DNA of 52,004 nucleotides, taken from positions 1 to 52,004 of the forward strand of contig CDMY01000556.1 of the NCBI GenBank assembly GCA_001179505.1, written 5' to 3'. The notes beneath the pieces were generated by a model. That model was not told the origin of the DNA, did not search any database, and worked only from the letters and a program-made list of their open reading frames with translations. Below are positions 11,263 through 22,300 of this stretch, piece by piece; positions within the stretch are counted from its first letter, which is position 1, and every line of letters begins with the position of its first letter. The position numbers and the translations under genes are program-made. Source of the DNA: Vitrella brassicaformis. Its lineage: Eukaryota > Sar > Vitrellaceae.

Positions 11263-12098
11263 CTCACTTGAGCACACACCAACAGCTGCACCGACCACAC
11301 ACAGAGAGGCAACCAGAGATGGGCAGACACTTGCTGCATGTGTCGTGCCTGTGCTCGCCCACCTGTTATGAGTCAAATGGTACAAAGCCGCTCAATCAGT
11401 CCGCCCCGGCACCAAGGCAGACCTGCACAACCCGACACCGACACACAAAGGCAGCACCTCACCGACGACTAGCGGTGAGCCAATCGCGTCGCACTCAGTG
11501 TCGGTGAGAGCTGCTAAGCCGCGCGATGACGTGGCCGCTGTCGTGCGCAGACGCCCGTTCCGCGTTTTCTCCCTCCCTTATCTCCCTTCTTCTCTGAGCT
11601 CGCGAAGCCCCCCCCNNNNNNNNNNNNNNNNNNNNNNNNNNNNNNNNNNNNNNNNNNNNNNNNNNNNNNNNNNNNNNNNNNNNNNNNNNNNNNNNNNNNN
11701 NNNNNNNNNNNNNNNNNNNNNNNNNNNNNNNNNNNNNNNNNNNNNNNNNNNNNNNNNNNNNNNNNNNNNNNNNNNNNNNNNNNNNNNNNNNNNNNNNNNN
11801 NNNNNNNNNNNNNNNNNNNNNNNNNNNNNNNNNNNNNNNNNNNNNNNNNNNNNNNNNNNNNNNNNNNNNNNNNNNNNNNNNNNNNNNNNNNNNNNNNNNN
11901 NNNNNNNNNNNNNNNCCCCCCCTTGCAAAGGAAGAGATCTGCACGTCGTCGAGATCTGAGCTGAACGTCCAGAGTCTGAAGTAGCGGTGCCAGTTTGAAG
12001 CTGATCTTCCATGCGAATGTGATCTTCAACTGCCAAGGCCGCTGCCGCTGATCCGCTGGAGTGAGTGAGCTGGGCAGCCGAATCACGACGGACGGCAA
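11263..12098. promoter_or_regulatory. Divergent promoter region, partly unsequenced
   Basis: This interval separates two genes transcribed outward (start at 11262 on minus, start at 12099 on plus). It contains TTCGCGAGCTC on the minus strand at 11596-11606, the same 11-mer as at 3981-3991. A run of 300 N at 11616-11915 interrupts it. No coding exon is supported; the frames running through the N block are artefacts. Confidence 0.5.
11616..11915. other. Assembly gap of exactly 300 N flanked by poly-C
   Basis: The N block starts directly after a run of C and ends directly before another run of C. The round length suggests a scaffolding placeholder. The C runs on both sides suggest a homopolymer or C-rich tract that stopped sequencing. 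Confidence 0.95.
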
Positions 12099-15000
12099 AT
12101 GAAGATCTGGCCACTGCTGAGTGGTTTCGTGTACATAAGCGGGTCTTTCGTCTTGGCTCAGCGTACCAACTACGAGGAGGGCATCCAGGCGTCCCCTGAA
12201 GATGACAATGGTGGATGGGATTACTATCGCCCTGACGGCCTCGGCAACAGCAGGGACAGCGGTGCCGCCAGACGGCCTTATCGAAGGCACGGCAACTCGC
12301 ACTCGTATGATGATCTGCCAGGCCAAGTGCAGCCCGACCTGCCATCCGCCGCTGAAGTATCACGCCGGGTGAGTACGGCATAGCACCGCCGTCACTCGTT
12401 GATCCCGTCTGTGGATGCTGTGTGTTGGTGTGTGTGTGCGTCAGATCTTTGCGTTCTCGCCGCACCACCCGCACCCGTCAGTGTCGGTGCTTTACACGGG
12501 GTGGGGACAGATGATCATGCACGACATCGTGGCCACACAGGAGGGCACCGAGCCAATGCCCATCCCCCTGCCCACTCAGTGGCAATGCAACGTCCCGCCC
12601 TTGCCTATCGTCGCTGGGACCTTCTCATGCCCATCGCCAGAGGCCGAGACCCCCGAGTCCATCCCATTCAACCGCAGCCACTACGAGGTCGGCGACGACA
12701 ATGTGCGTGTCCCCGTGAACACACGGACGGCGTGGCTCGATGGGTCGTCCCTGTACGGCGTGGAGAGGGAGGCAGTTATGGCGCTGCGAGAGGGAAGGGG
12801 AGGCCGGCTCAAGATGGACGACGAGGGCTTCCCACCAAGAGTGCCGGGAGGGGACAAAGGCTGCGAATTGTTCGCCTTTGCGCAAGGGGCCGTCAACCTG
12901 CACCCTGTTCTCACTTCTATCGGCATAGGTGAGAGGGGGAAGACGCTCGATGAACGCGGTGAACGAGACTCATTGAGTATATGCACATGTGTGTTTTTCT
13001 GTCGTCAGTGATGGTGCGGGAGCACAACAGATATGCCAAACTGCTCGAGAGTCGCCACCCCGACTGGGACGACGAGGCGATCTTCCGCGAGGCCAAGGCG
13101 TGGGTCGTTGCCCTCATCCAAAAGATCACCTTCTACTGGGTCAGCCAGCAAGGCCAGCGCGCCCACCGATGTTGGAAGGAATCGATGTCCATGTGTGTTG
13201 GTCCCTGCCTGCCTGTACGCAGTACCTGCCGATCCTGCTGGGGTCACCGCTGCCCTCCTGGCAGGCGCACAACGCCACCATTGACCCGCAGGTTGACGTC
13301 TTCAACGCGGCAACGGCCTTCAGATACGGCCACTTCGCCATCTCTGACACGGTCTTCCTTCTCTCTGCCCACTTCACCACCCACCCACTCGGCCACCAGC
13401 CCCTCCTTGCGACAATCAGACGGCCGTGCGCCATCAGGGAGGCCGGCGTGGAGCCGGTTCTGCGTGGCGCAATGGTTCAGCCGGAGGAGAAAATGGAGGC
13501 TGTCATGGGCCAGTCTGTCCGTCTGGCCTCACCGGCTGATCTGCCCGCTCTCAACATACAAAGAAACCGCGACTGGGGAGGTATGCAAGCCGAGGGACAG
13601 TCGACGGGTGACGCTATTTGACTGACATATTGCCGGTTTCTGTGTCTTTCCTCTGCCCACGAACCAACCAGTCGCGCTTTACAATGACATGCGTGAGGCG
13701 TACGGGCTGCATCGCGTGAGCAGCTTGGAGGAGCTGGTGGGCAGAGACAGGAGTGACCTGCTGGAAGCCTTGGAGGACATGTACGACGGCATTGATGCCG
13801 TGGAGGCGTATGTGGGGGCCATGCTGGGTAGGTTCCACATGCACCAACACATTCACTGCGACGTAGTTCCTTTCTAGATCTCTTTGTCTTCTGCCGCCTG
13901 TGGGTCACTCCCCTTCAGAGCCTCTCGAGCTGGCCAAGTCGTCAGGCTATGACGCCACCACGCCTGTCGTGCCGCCCCTCATCGCCGTGTCCATCCGTGA
14001 CGCCTTCACACGCCTCCGCTCATCGGACCGATTCTGGCATGAGCAGTACCTCCCCTACCTTCGAGACAGCATCCCCTATGAGACTGCCAAGAAGGAGCTG
14101 CCCTGGTTCCCCTTCAGAGATGTCGAGCTCGCCCGCGACCTGGCCACCTACGGGCTCACGGAGCTGCTGCTCAACAACACTCGGCTGTGCTGGGCCCCGC
14201 CGAATCCCTTCCGCATCGAGAGCTTCGCCAACGCCCGGGAGGGTCTGCAGAAGACCATGAAGATGGACACCACGCTTCCCAAGTGGACGCAGTGTGACGA
14301 GGGCGCGATGCCCGAGCCGTTCACGTCGACCAGGCGGCAGTCGCTGACATTCCTGTCGGGACAGTACCAGCTCGAGTGGGAGGTGAGGCCACCCAACATG
14401 GGCGATGGCAGCGCGCCAAATAGGATGGACATCACCATCAGTGGCCGGACCAGCGGCTGGGTTGGCTTGGGCGTCTCGCCCGACGGCCGGATGATCGGCG
14501 CCGACCTGCTCATCGGGTGGATCGATGCCGACACGGCCGCACCCGTCCTCCATCGCTACACAGGCGGTCCCGATCGCTACCCTGTGGCCGTACGAGAGGA
14601 GATGGACATCGACACCCAGACAGTCAGCGGGAGGGAGATGGTGGTGAACGGCGAGAGCTGGACGACACTCTCCTTCAGCCGCCCGCTCCGCTGGCCGTCG
14701 GGCGATGGCAAGGCCATCAAACTGGGCGAGACTACGACGATCCTCGTCGCTTTTGGGCCCGAGGGCGCGAAAGAACTGAGGGTAAGCGCAGTTTGTTACA
14801 CTCACACGCATCCGCGTGTGCATCCTTCATGTGTGGGTGTGTGTGAGCAGTTCCACGGTTCTCGACGGCAGGTGGCCATGGTTGACTTCGCCAGCGGCCG
14901 CAGCACCGTCATGGAGTCGAGCAAATCGGTAAGTGGATGGGCGAGTGGGAAGCCGCGGCGACCATTCCCCCTTCCCCCACGCCCCTCTGTCTGTCTGTGT

Positions 15001-18000
15001 CTGCACGCGTGTGCAGGTGCTCTACGTGCATGGGTTGATTATGTGGTTCCTGGCGAGTATCCTCATTCCCGGCTCCTTCTGCTCGGTCCGCTACTTCAAG
15101 CACCGAGAGGGGTGGCTCAATATGCACGAACGGCTGGCGCTGATGTCCATGTCCAATATGATCGGCATGGCGTTCTCAGCGCTGGGTACGCAGCACAGTA
15201 GCTAATCCCACAGACAGACACACAGACATCCTCCATGTACCTCACGTGTGCACCGCGCCCTTCACGCAGCGTCGACCAACGCCATTCTCGCGACGCCGCA
15301 TTCCATCCTCGGGCTGCTGCTCGTCGGCTGCATCGCGCTGCAAACCATCCTCGGTAAGTCAGCTAAGAGAGACGCCCATATGGGATTCAGAGCGTTTTGA
15401 CTGTGCCTTCCCCTTGGTTGCCTACAGGCATAAGCAACAAATACTGGCACTACAGCGCGTCGAAGCGCATTCTGCCGAGGCATGCCCGAGTGGTGCTGCG
15501 GTTCCTTCATGCCCTGTTGGGCACGACCATCCTGCTGGCATCGCTGGCCAACTCGGTCTTCGGCGCCAAAGCTCTGTTTCCCAACCACCCGGTAAGCCTG
15601 TCACCGTAAGTAAGAAGCAACAGGCAAGAAGCAACAGGCAGCTCACGTGGTCACTGCTGGTGTCTTCTTCTTTCAGATCTGGGTCGTTCAGCTGCTGATT
15701 GTTCTGGCCATCACGTGCATGATCGGTCTGCTCGAGTTCCGACGGAGACTCCCGACGCACTTCTTTGCCTTCGTTGACAGTCTGCCCCCCTACCTCCGCG
15801 TCGGTGTCCTCTCCCCCGTCGAAGCACAGCCACTCGTCCAGCAGCCCACAAAGCAGCCCAAGTGGCATCCACTTCGGATTCTGCAGCGGCTCGGCGGAGG
15901 GGGGCTGAACGTGATAGGGTCAGGGGAGCAGAGCTTCACGCCCGACTGCGTCTGCGAGGCAGTCGAGAACGGCTCCCAGTGGGTAGTCGTGCTGGACGGC
16001 GTTTACGACATCCGCAATTTCGTTGGCAGCCATCCTGGGGGAACGGCACTACTGGAGCGTCACGTGGGTTGCGACATCACTGCCCTCTTCCTGGGTCTAG
16101 TAGTGCCGGGCAGCGCCACCAGTGATCTCCGGAGCACTCCCCGCGCCTCCCCCATCACTATGCCAAGACGACCCAGGTTCGCCACCATCGGCGTCACGGT
16201 CCAGGCTGCCACCTCAGCAGAGAATGCACCGGTCGCCTCGCCGAGCGCACCGCCACATGACAATGGGACGGCCAACACTGGTGGTAGTGGTTGTGCTGCT
16301 GGTGGTGGGCAGCAGGTGGCGCCTTGTGCCATGGCGTCCATCATGGAGATTGGTCGGCGCTTCAGCAACAGCGGCCGCGTGATAAGGCTGGGAAGCCCCA
16401 CGAGGGCGGAGTCGTTCGAGCCAACGGTGGTGGGTCGGCCACACTCCGTCTTCGCCGCCTGTACACTTAGGAAATACCGGTCGGTACCGACGGTCGGCGC
16501 ACACAGCACGGCACAGCAAGGCATCTCACCTGACAAACACACCAAGAGATACATAAAAGTGTGTGTGTGTGTGTGTCTTTTGTTCTCAGGGTGGGCACTC
16601 TCTCTCTACAGGACGGCCGCGGCGAAAGAGAAGGCTCCTTCAACCCCCCTCCCTCCTACTTCCCTCAGAAGGTCATGGGCCCCAACAACGCCCAGCCCGC
16701 CCTCATGGCTTTGCTCAAGCCCCTCCTGCAGGCCTCGCCCACACCAGAGGCCATCCGCGGCCGCACCTCTACCCGAAGCGACATGCGCCAGAGGTAAGTA
16801 ATCGCCACAATTTTCTGTTGTATGATTATTTACTCCTCACCCGGTACCTACCGCTATTTCTCCTGCCAGGACGCTGCTGATGTATGGGATGCTGTTCAAG
16901 CACGTCAGCAACACGCCAGTAGCAAAGGCGGTGGGTGGAGCTGGGTCAGGCTCCTCTATCACCCACTCGTCACTGGTGTCGGTGCCGAGTGAGAAGAGCA
17001 GTAGGGAGGCCACCCCGGGCAAGGGCGGCAATGTGGCGGCGGGGCTCTATCAGCCCTTTATCGTGGTCGAGAACACTCAGCTCAACGCAAGGCGCCCAGG
17101 CGAGAGGCAGCTTGCCATCCACAGGATCACACTGGAGAGTGCCACCACCCTCTCCATCGAACACTACAGGCCAGGTATACCCTACCCGGACATGCACCCA
17201 TCGTGGTCTCCCTATCTTGTCTGTCTGTATGTCTGTCTATGTGTGTTGTGCGCATCTGTACATCTGTCAGGCCTGCACGTGTGCATCCTCGAGGACATCG
17301 CTGGGAGGCGTTTCAAGCGCAGCTACTCAGTCGCGGCTACACCGTCCTCCCATCTGCTGACGTTCCTCGTTAAGTCGTATCCCTCCAACGGGAGGGGCAT
17401 GGCCGAATTCCTGTCGTCGCGAAGACAGGGCGACACTCTGCGGCTCAGGGGCTTCCAAGGCACGAACCTGCTCCACGACGCACCCTCTGTGCCGGGCATG
17501 AGCACGGACACAGAGGAGGATACCGACGACGATGCCATTCTGGCGTTCTCTCCCGCGCGAGACCCCCACTTCGGTGTCTACTGGCCCTTCTGTGCGGTGA
17601 TCTCGGCAGGGACCGGCATGACACCCTTCCTCAACCTCATCCGACACCAGGGGCAGGTTATGGGGCGGCTGGCCAGAGACCCCACCACACGCCAAGCGGC
17701 CCTCTTATCGCAGCTGTCCGTCTTGCACGTCTCCCGGCACAGAGACGAGGCCCTTGCGCTGGGCTGGGACGAGATCCGCTCGATCAAGGCCACAGTGAAC
17801 GGGGCCCTTGCTGACGCGCCGGCGCCGCGTGTGACGGCCAATGTGGTTATCTCGGGAGAGTCGCGGGGACAGAGCGCCATCGAGGCTATATTTAAGCACG
17901 CCGCCAGGCCGGGCAGGGCAGCGCAGCTGCATCGGGGTGGTCTGGACGGTGATAATGACGTGCACGAGACAGCGACGGTCGATCGGCAGCTACTGGAGGC

Positions 18001-18541
18001 TTGCGTGCCGTGGCTGGGGCGGCTGTCCTCACGGCCGAGCACGCCCCACACACCGCCGCTGCAGGAGCTGCCGGAAGAGAGCGTGTTGGTTGCGCAGGAG
18101 GAGAGTCCGAGGGATCCCCCGGCCATGCAGACGCGGCAGTCGCCAAAACACGACAAGTGGCTGCAGAGCACACCCGTGACCGTACTCAAGTCGCTGGTGC
18201 ATCGGGCCAAGGGCGGCGCCTCCCCCACACAACCCACACAAACGGTGAGTCGGGGAGAGAGGGGGCAGTGCCAAGATGGCGATGCATGTAGGCCATCCTG
18301 TCTGTCTGTCTGTCTCTCTGTGCAGGTCAACGGTACTCCAGAGCAAAGCGCCTTCCTGTCAGCCTGGAGCATGGCGGCACCGGCACAACAGGAGCCCTCC
18401 CTCTCAGCCATTCTGGCTCGCGGCCCCTCCCCATCCACCGCCCGCATATTTATATGCGGTCCAGCCTCGTGGGTGCATTCGATGCGGCGGGTGCTCGAGA
18501 GTGAGATGCGGGTGCCGAGGGAATATGTCAAAACCCTCTGA
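12099..18541 (+). CDS. Haem peroxidase-DOMON-cytochrome b561-cytochrome b5-NAD(P)H reductase fusion
   Basis: Fifteen in-phase exons: 12099-12368, 12445-12928, 13009-13139, 13223-13580, 13672-13827, 13919-14781, 14851-14928, 15017-15185, 15270-15353, 15428-15591, 15677-16479, 16590-16793, 16870-17174, 17271-18244 and 18326-18541, about 1,752 residues. The N-terminus looks like a signal peptide (MKIWPLLSGFVYISGSFVLA). Animal-type peroxidase: WGQMIMHDI (distal His), RVPVNTRTAWLDGSSLYG (distal Arg, DGS-x-YG), VREHNR, TAFRYGH (proximal His), ALNIQRNRDWG. DOMON: ISGRTSGWVGLGVSPDGRM through YHGS-like FHGSRRQ. Cytochrome b561: about five spans with His in VLYVHG, NMHERL, TPHSILG and RFLHALLG. Cytochrome b5: GVYDIRNFVGSHPGG, then second haem His in GRPHSVFAACTLRKYRVGTL after a long insert. 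Reductase: RSYSVAATP (FAD), SAGTGMTPFL (NAD(P)H) and IFICGPASWVHSM. Expected role: transmembrane electron export coupled to an extracellular peroxidase. Substrates are unknown. The exon 11/12 junction and the 13140 donor (GTCAGC) are the least certain. Confidence 0.85.
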
Positions 18542-19350
18542 GATGGTGGGTGGGTGAGTGGGGGAGTGTGCGTGAGTGAATGAGACCGACGTCATTCACC
18601 CCTTCATGTCGTGTCACTGTGTAGTCAGCGCTTCATTTAGCTAATATGATAGGCCATGCCAGTACGTTATGGCGGCTTGATGGTGTGTATCAGTGGTTTT
18701 TTAGTCTGCTTGTGCAGGCAGTGAAGTTTGTAGAGAGTAGAGGGAAGAGGGATAGAGAGAGAGGCGTCCAGCGTCACGCTTCTGTGCATTCATGTGGCTG
18801 TCTGTCGGTCTGTCTGTCTGTCTGTCTGTCTGGTGTGGCTCGCCAAGAGGGATCGCGTTGCGGTGCGGATGGCTGGCTGTCTGGTGCTGCATGCTTCAGA
18901 CCACTACTCATGCAATCAAGGTCAACACCGTTAGTGCACAGAAACGACCCCCAGAACTGATCGAGGCAAAACCTGCATGCCCTAGCAAGCAAAAGTCCCA
19001 CACTCCCTGACACACAGCAAACCACGTCCTAGGACAAGCCCCATCCTGTCTCCCAGACACACAGTACCCCAACGCAACAGAGCACACAACGCACTCGGAC
19101 ACCAAAAGCCACGCCAAGGTAGCCACAGCGAGAAGAGCAGCAGAGACACTACTTTTTTTAATACATGGACAGCATATCAGCCAGCTCAAAAGTAGGGCGT
19201 GTCCGCCCGCTTTGTGTTCACTGTTCACTCGTTTAGGTAGGCCATCCCTAATACTTCTCAAGACATGAACAAAGTCGAAAGACCAAAACACCATAAGCAC
19301 ATGACAGCAGCACCAAGCACAGCACAGCACAGCACGGCCCATCAGCCAGC
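18542..19350. other. Convergent 3' intergenic region
   Basis: This lies between the stop of the peroxidase fusion and the stop of the receptor gene on the other strand. It contains a (TGTC)n tract at about 18798-18832, an AGCAC pentamer run at about 19315-19336, and a 36-bp duplicate of the receptor gene's terminal codons at 19176-19211. No other coding exon is seen. Confidence 0.6.
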
Positions 19351-19376
19351 TCAAAAGTAGGGCATGTCGGCCCGCT
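19176..19376. repeat. Duplicated 36-bp C-terminal coding end of the receptor gene
   Basis: Copies at 19176-19211 and 19341-19376 match at 34 of 36 bases. The right copy is the real 3' end of the receptor gene (RADMPYF then stop). The left copy reads RADTPYF then stop in the same frame and is preceded on the minus strand by an AG that could serve as an acceptor. The copies are 165 bp apart. Confidence 0.85.
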
Positions 19377-22300
19377 GTCCGGCATAGTACTCATCATAGC
19401 TGTGCAGCGAAGACCTCTTCTGGTTCCGATACGCCCCTGGAGCCTTGGGAGCCACCTTCAACTCCTCCTTGCGAGGGATTATCATGGGCGATGTCTCGCT
19501 CAGCTCGCTCTCCTCATCGGACATCTCGTCCTCTCCTTCTGCTGCAGGCACCTTGGGCTTGCGCTGGCCGTCGCCGCCGGCGATGTGACTGAGTGTGGGG
19601 TCGCCAATTTCAGGCATGGCGGGGAGTCTCACGCGCACCCGCTCCTCGCCCTTCCTGGCCTCCATTGGCCACGCCTCGCCCTCGGCCATGTCCTGTGAGT
19701 GGGCAAACACACATCAAATGCCGGCAGGGAAGAATGGGCCAGTAACTACCTTGTGTTGCTTACCACTTTGCGGTCGGATGTGCGTCTTCTGATGGTCTTG
19801 ATGTCTGGGTGTGTGAAGGCGATGAGAGCCGGCCAGGCCATAAGTAAGAAGTCGCATATCCACGTCTTCTTGCTTATCAGCAGCACCAGCGACACCCACA
19901 AAGTGCGCGCCGCGGGGGCAGTCAGCACTCTGACCACACAAGCAAGGCCACACCACACAGGCAAGCAGATTTGTTGCTCGAGGCGGTGAGGAGGGCCGGG
20001 GGTCCGGCTGGCTCACCGGTGTGTGAGGCCGAGAATGGCCGTCTGGTTCCACTTGAGCACCAGCGTATCGTCGTACTTCTGCAAATATGCATTGGATACA
20101 TCTGTTGGTCAGTCCTCTGTATCAGTCAATCCTTTGCCTTGCTTACGAGTATGAAGAGCAGGATGAAGTATATGCAGAAGGCATCCCACAGGGACACGAT
20201 CGTGCCTCCAATAATCTCCTTGATGCGCCAGTAATTCAACTGCATTGCATTCAGTGCAGTGAGTCGAGTCAGTCAGGGGGAATATGGGTGAGACATGGAC
20301 ACAGTGAGTGAGATGTGCGTGTGCCGCTGTGTCGGTGTGGTGTTGATATGTACAATGAATGTCCTCTCTGCTGGCGTCGACAGCTCCTCGACAATCCTCT
20401 TGGCGAAACAAAACTGGTTATCACATACACAGAGAGAGACAACACGCAATAGGCCATACATGTGTGCAGTGCCCGAGCCGACCCGCAGAAAGAGGGGAAT
20501 GGGGACAGCCAGCACAATGCTCCACAACGAGCTGAAGAGCACGTGCCATGACGGCACGAAGGGATTGATCAGGGGAAAACACACCTCAGCTGATTGAGAG
20601 GCGTAGACAAGTTGCGCAGATTGATGAAGGTCCTGTGTGTGTGTGTGATGCTCACGTGACGGCTGCGAGACGCACTCCGCGTTGAAGAAGAGTGCAGAGA
20701 AGAAAAGCTCTGTAACAATCGAGCTGAACTCGATGAGGTATCGCTGGGACCTGCAGCGCACAGGGACAAGCTTACCCCGGAAACAAGCCATTCACAGCCC
20801 ATAGCTGACCTCGAGATCAGCGGGTTGTAGGGGAAGATCTTTGGACTGCTCAAATAGAGCCAAGCGAAATGAAAATGCCGTGCATCGTGTAATCCGCGTT
20901 GTGCTTACAATGGGTGCTCTCTGATGGCGACCGTCCATATGAGGCGACTGCTGGGCCACTCGTGATACTGCAGCCTCTTCGCGAGTACCAAATTCTGTGA
21001 TTGTGTCCACAAAGGCCAGAAATCGAGAGGGCTTTAGCCAGATGCATTGCCGCGTACCTGTGTCCGCTTGTTTTGTTTGCTGACGAGTGCGCGGAGGTTG
21101 GTGGCCTCCCACGTGTAGACGATCGTCTGGTTCTGGTAATTTTCAAACCATATGAGCCCGTCATGCAGCTTGCGGCAGCATTCACGAGGGGGCGCTTCCT
21201 CTCGCTCCTTCTCAGCGCCTTTCTTCTGGACTGCTGGCGCCTTTCGATCTGCCACAACAGCCGGCACACTCGCCTCATGGAAGACATCGTCACACACAAT
21301 TGACACGGGGGCCTCCTTCTCCTGTGTCTCCTCCTCCGCCACGCCATTCAGCGTGCTCTGGTGCTGCAGCGCCTCGTGCTCAGCGACTTGGATCGCTTGC
21401 TGGGCCGTCTTGTAGGACGTGGCAATGATGGAGTCGGCTGGCGGTGCTTCAATTCCGGCAGCCCCTGCGCCAACTGAGCTGACGTCGGATCGCATAGACG
21501 GAGATGCGTCCTTGCGCCGGCGGAGGGGAGTCACGAACGCGAGGTCGGCCAGGTTCGACACGAGACGAGACCGCTCGTCGGTTGCGCTGGCGGATTCGGC
21601 GCGCCTCAGTGACGCAATCCTCACAGGACCGAAGAAGCTTTCAGGACCAACTGCTTGCACCGGTCGGCCGAAGAAGTCGTCGAACCCCCCCACTTCAAGC
21701 TGGCCTTTCGTCGCATCGCCGGCCGCGCCATGCTGAATGACTGCCGGGCTCTCGATGTCAGAGAAGACCTGGGACTCGGACCAGACTTGCGACTCGCCAC
21801 CCGGCAGGATCTTGAAGCGGTCTGGATCGGTCCCGAAGGGATCTTTGGGCGTCAGCGCCACCGTCCCAAGGACTGTCGTGGTGCGCGTCAGGATACCTGA
21901 CTGCCGGTCGGCAGTGTCTTCGGCAAAGAGGGAGTCCACGTTGATGCCGCTGTCATCAGGCTCCATACCGAAGGCAACCGAAAGACGTTTCTTTCTGTGC
22001 TGCTTCTTGACGGACAGAGATGCGCGCGAAAGACCTTGGACGTTGCGGGCGAAGGCCTTGCTGACCATGCTATGTGGGAAGAAGAATCGAATGGACGATC
22101 CGTTCGCCAGCACCAGCTTCACTGATGGCAGGGTTGACACGTCAAGCCCGCCATCCTCGCCGCCCATTGTCTCGCCGTCCTGTACTTCCTCTTGCTTGCC
22201 CTCGACGGTCCGGATCTCGATGATGTCAGCAAGGAACACAACGTACACCTGACCAACAGTTTCATATCATACACATCACACCAACAATGTCATGCCATGA

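Noticed and set aside
11498-12474. Long open frames reading through the N block on both strands
   Set aside because: They are open only because N codons cannot be stops; there is no coding evidence on either side in those frames.
12099-18541. Reading the fusion as a true dual oxidase (NOX) gene
   Set aside because: No EF-hands and no ferric-reductase NOX helices with paired His spacing are seen; the membrane part matches cytochrome b561 and is preceded by DOMON.
18297-18832. (TGTC)n tracts considered as a CRISPR-like or telomeric array
   Set aside because: They are simple tetranucleotide microsatellites without spacers, and telomere-type repeats are not present.
21419-22252. Plus-strand frames of 105-171 residues
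   Set aside because: They mirror the large minus-strand exon of the receptor gene and show only Ser/Arg/Pro-rich shadow composition.
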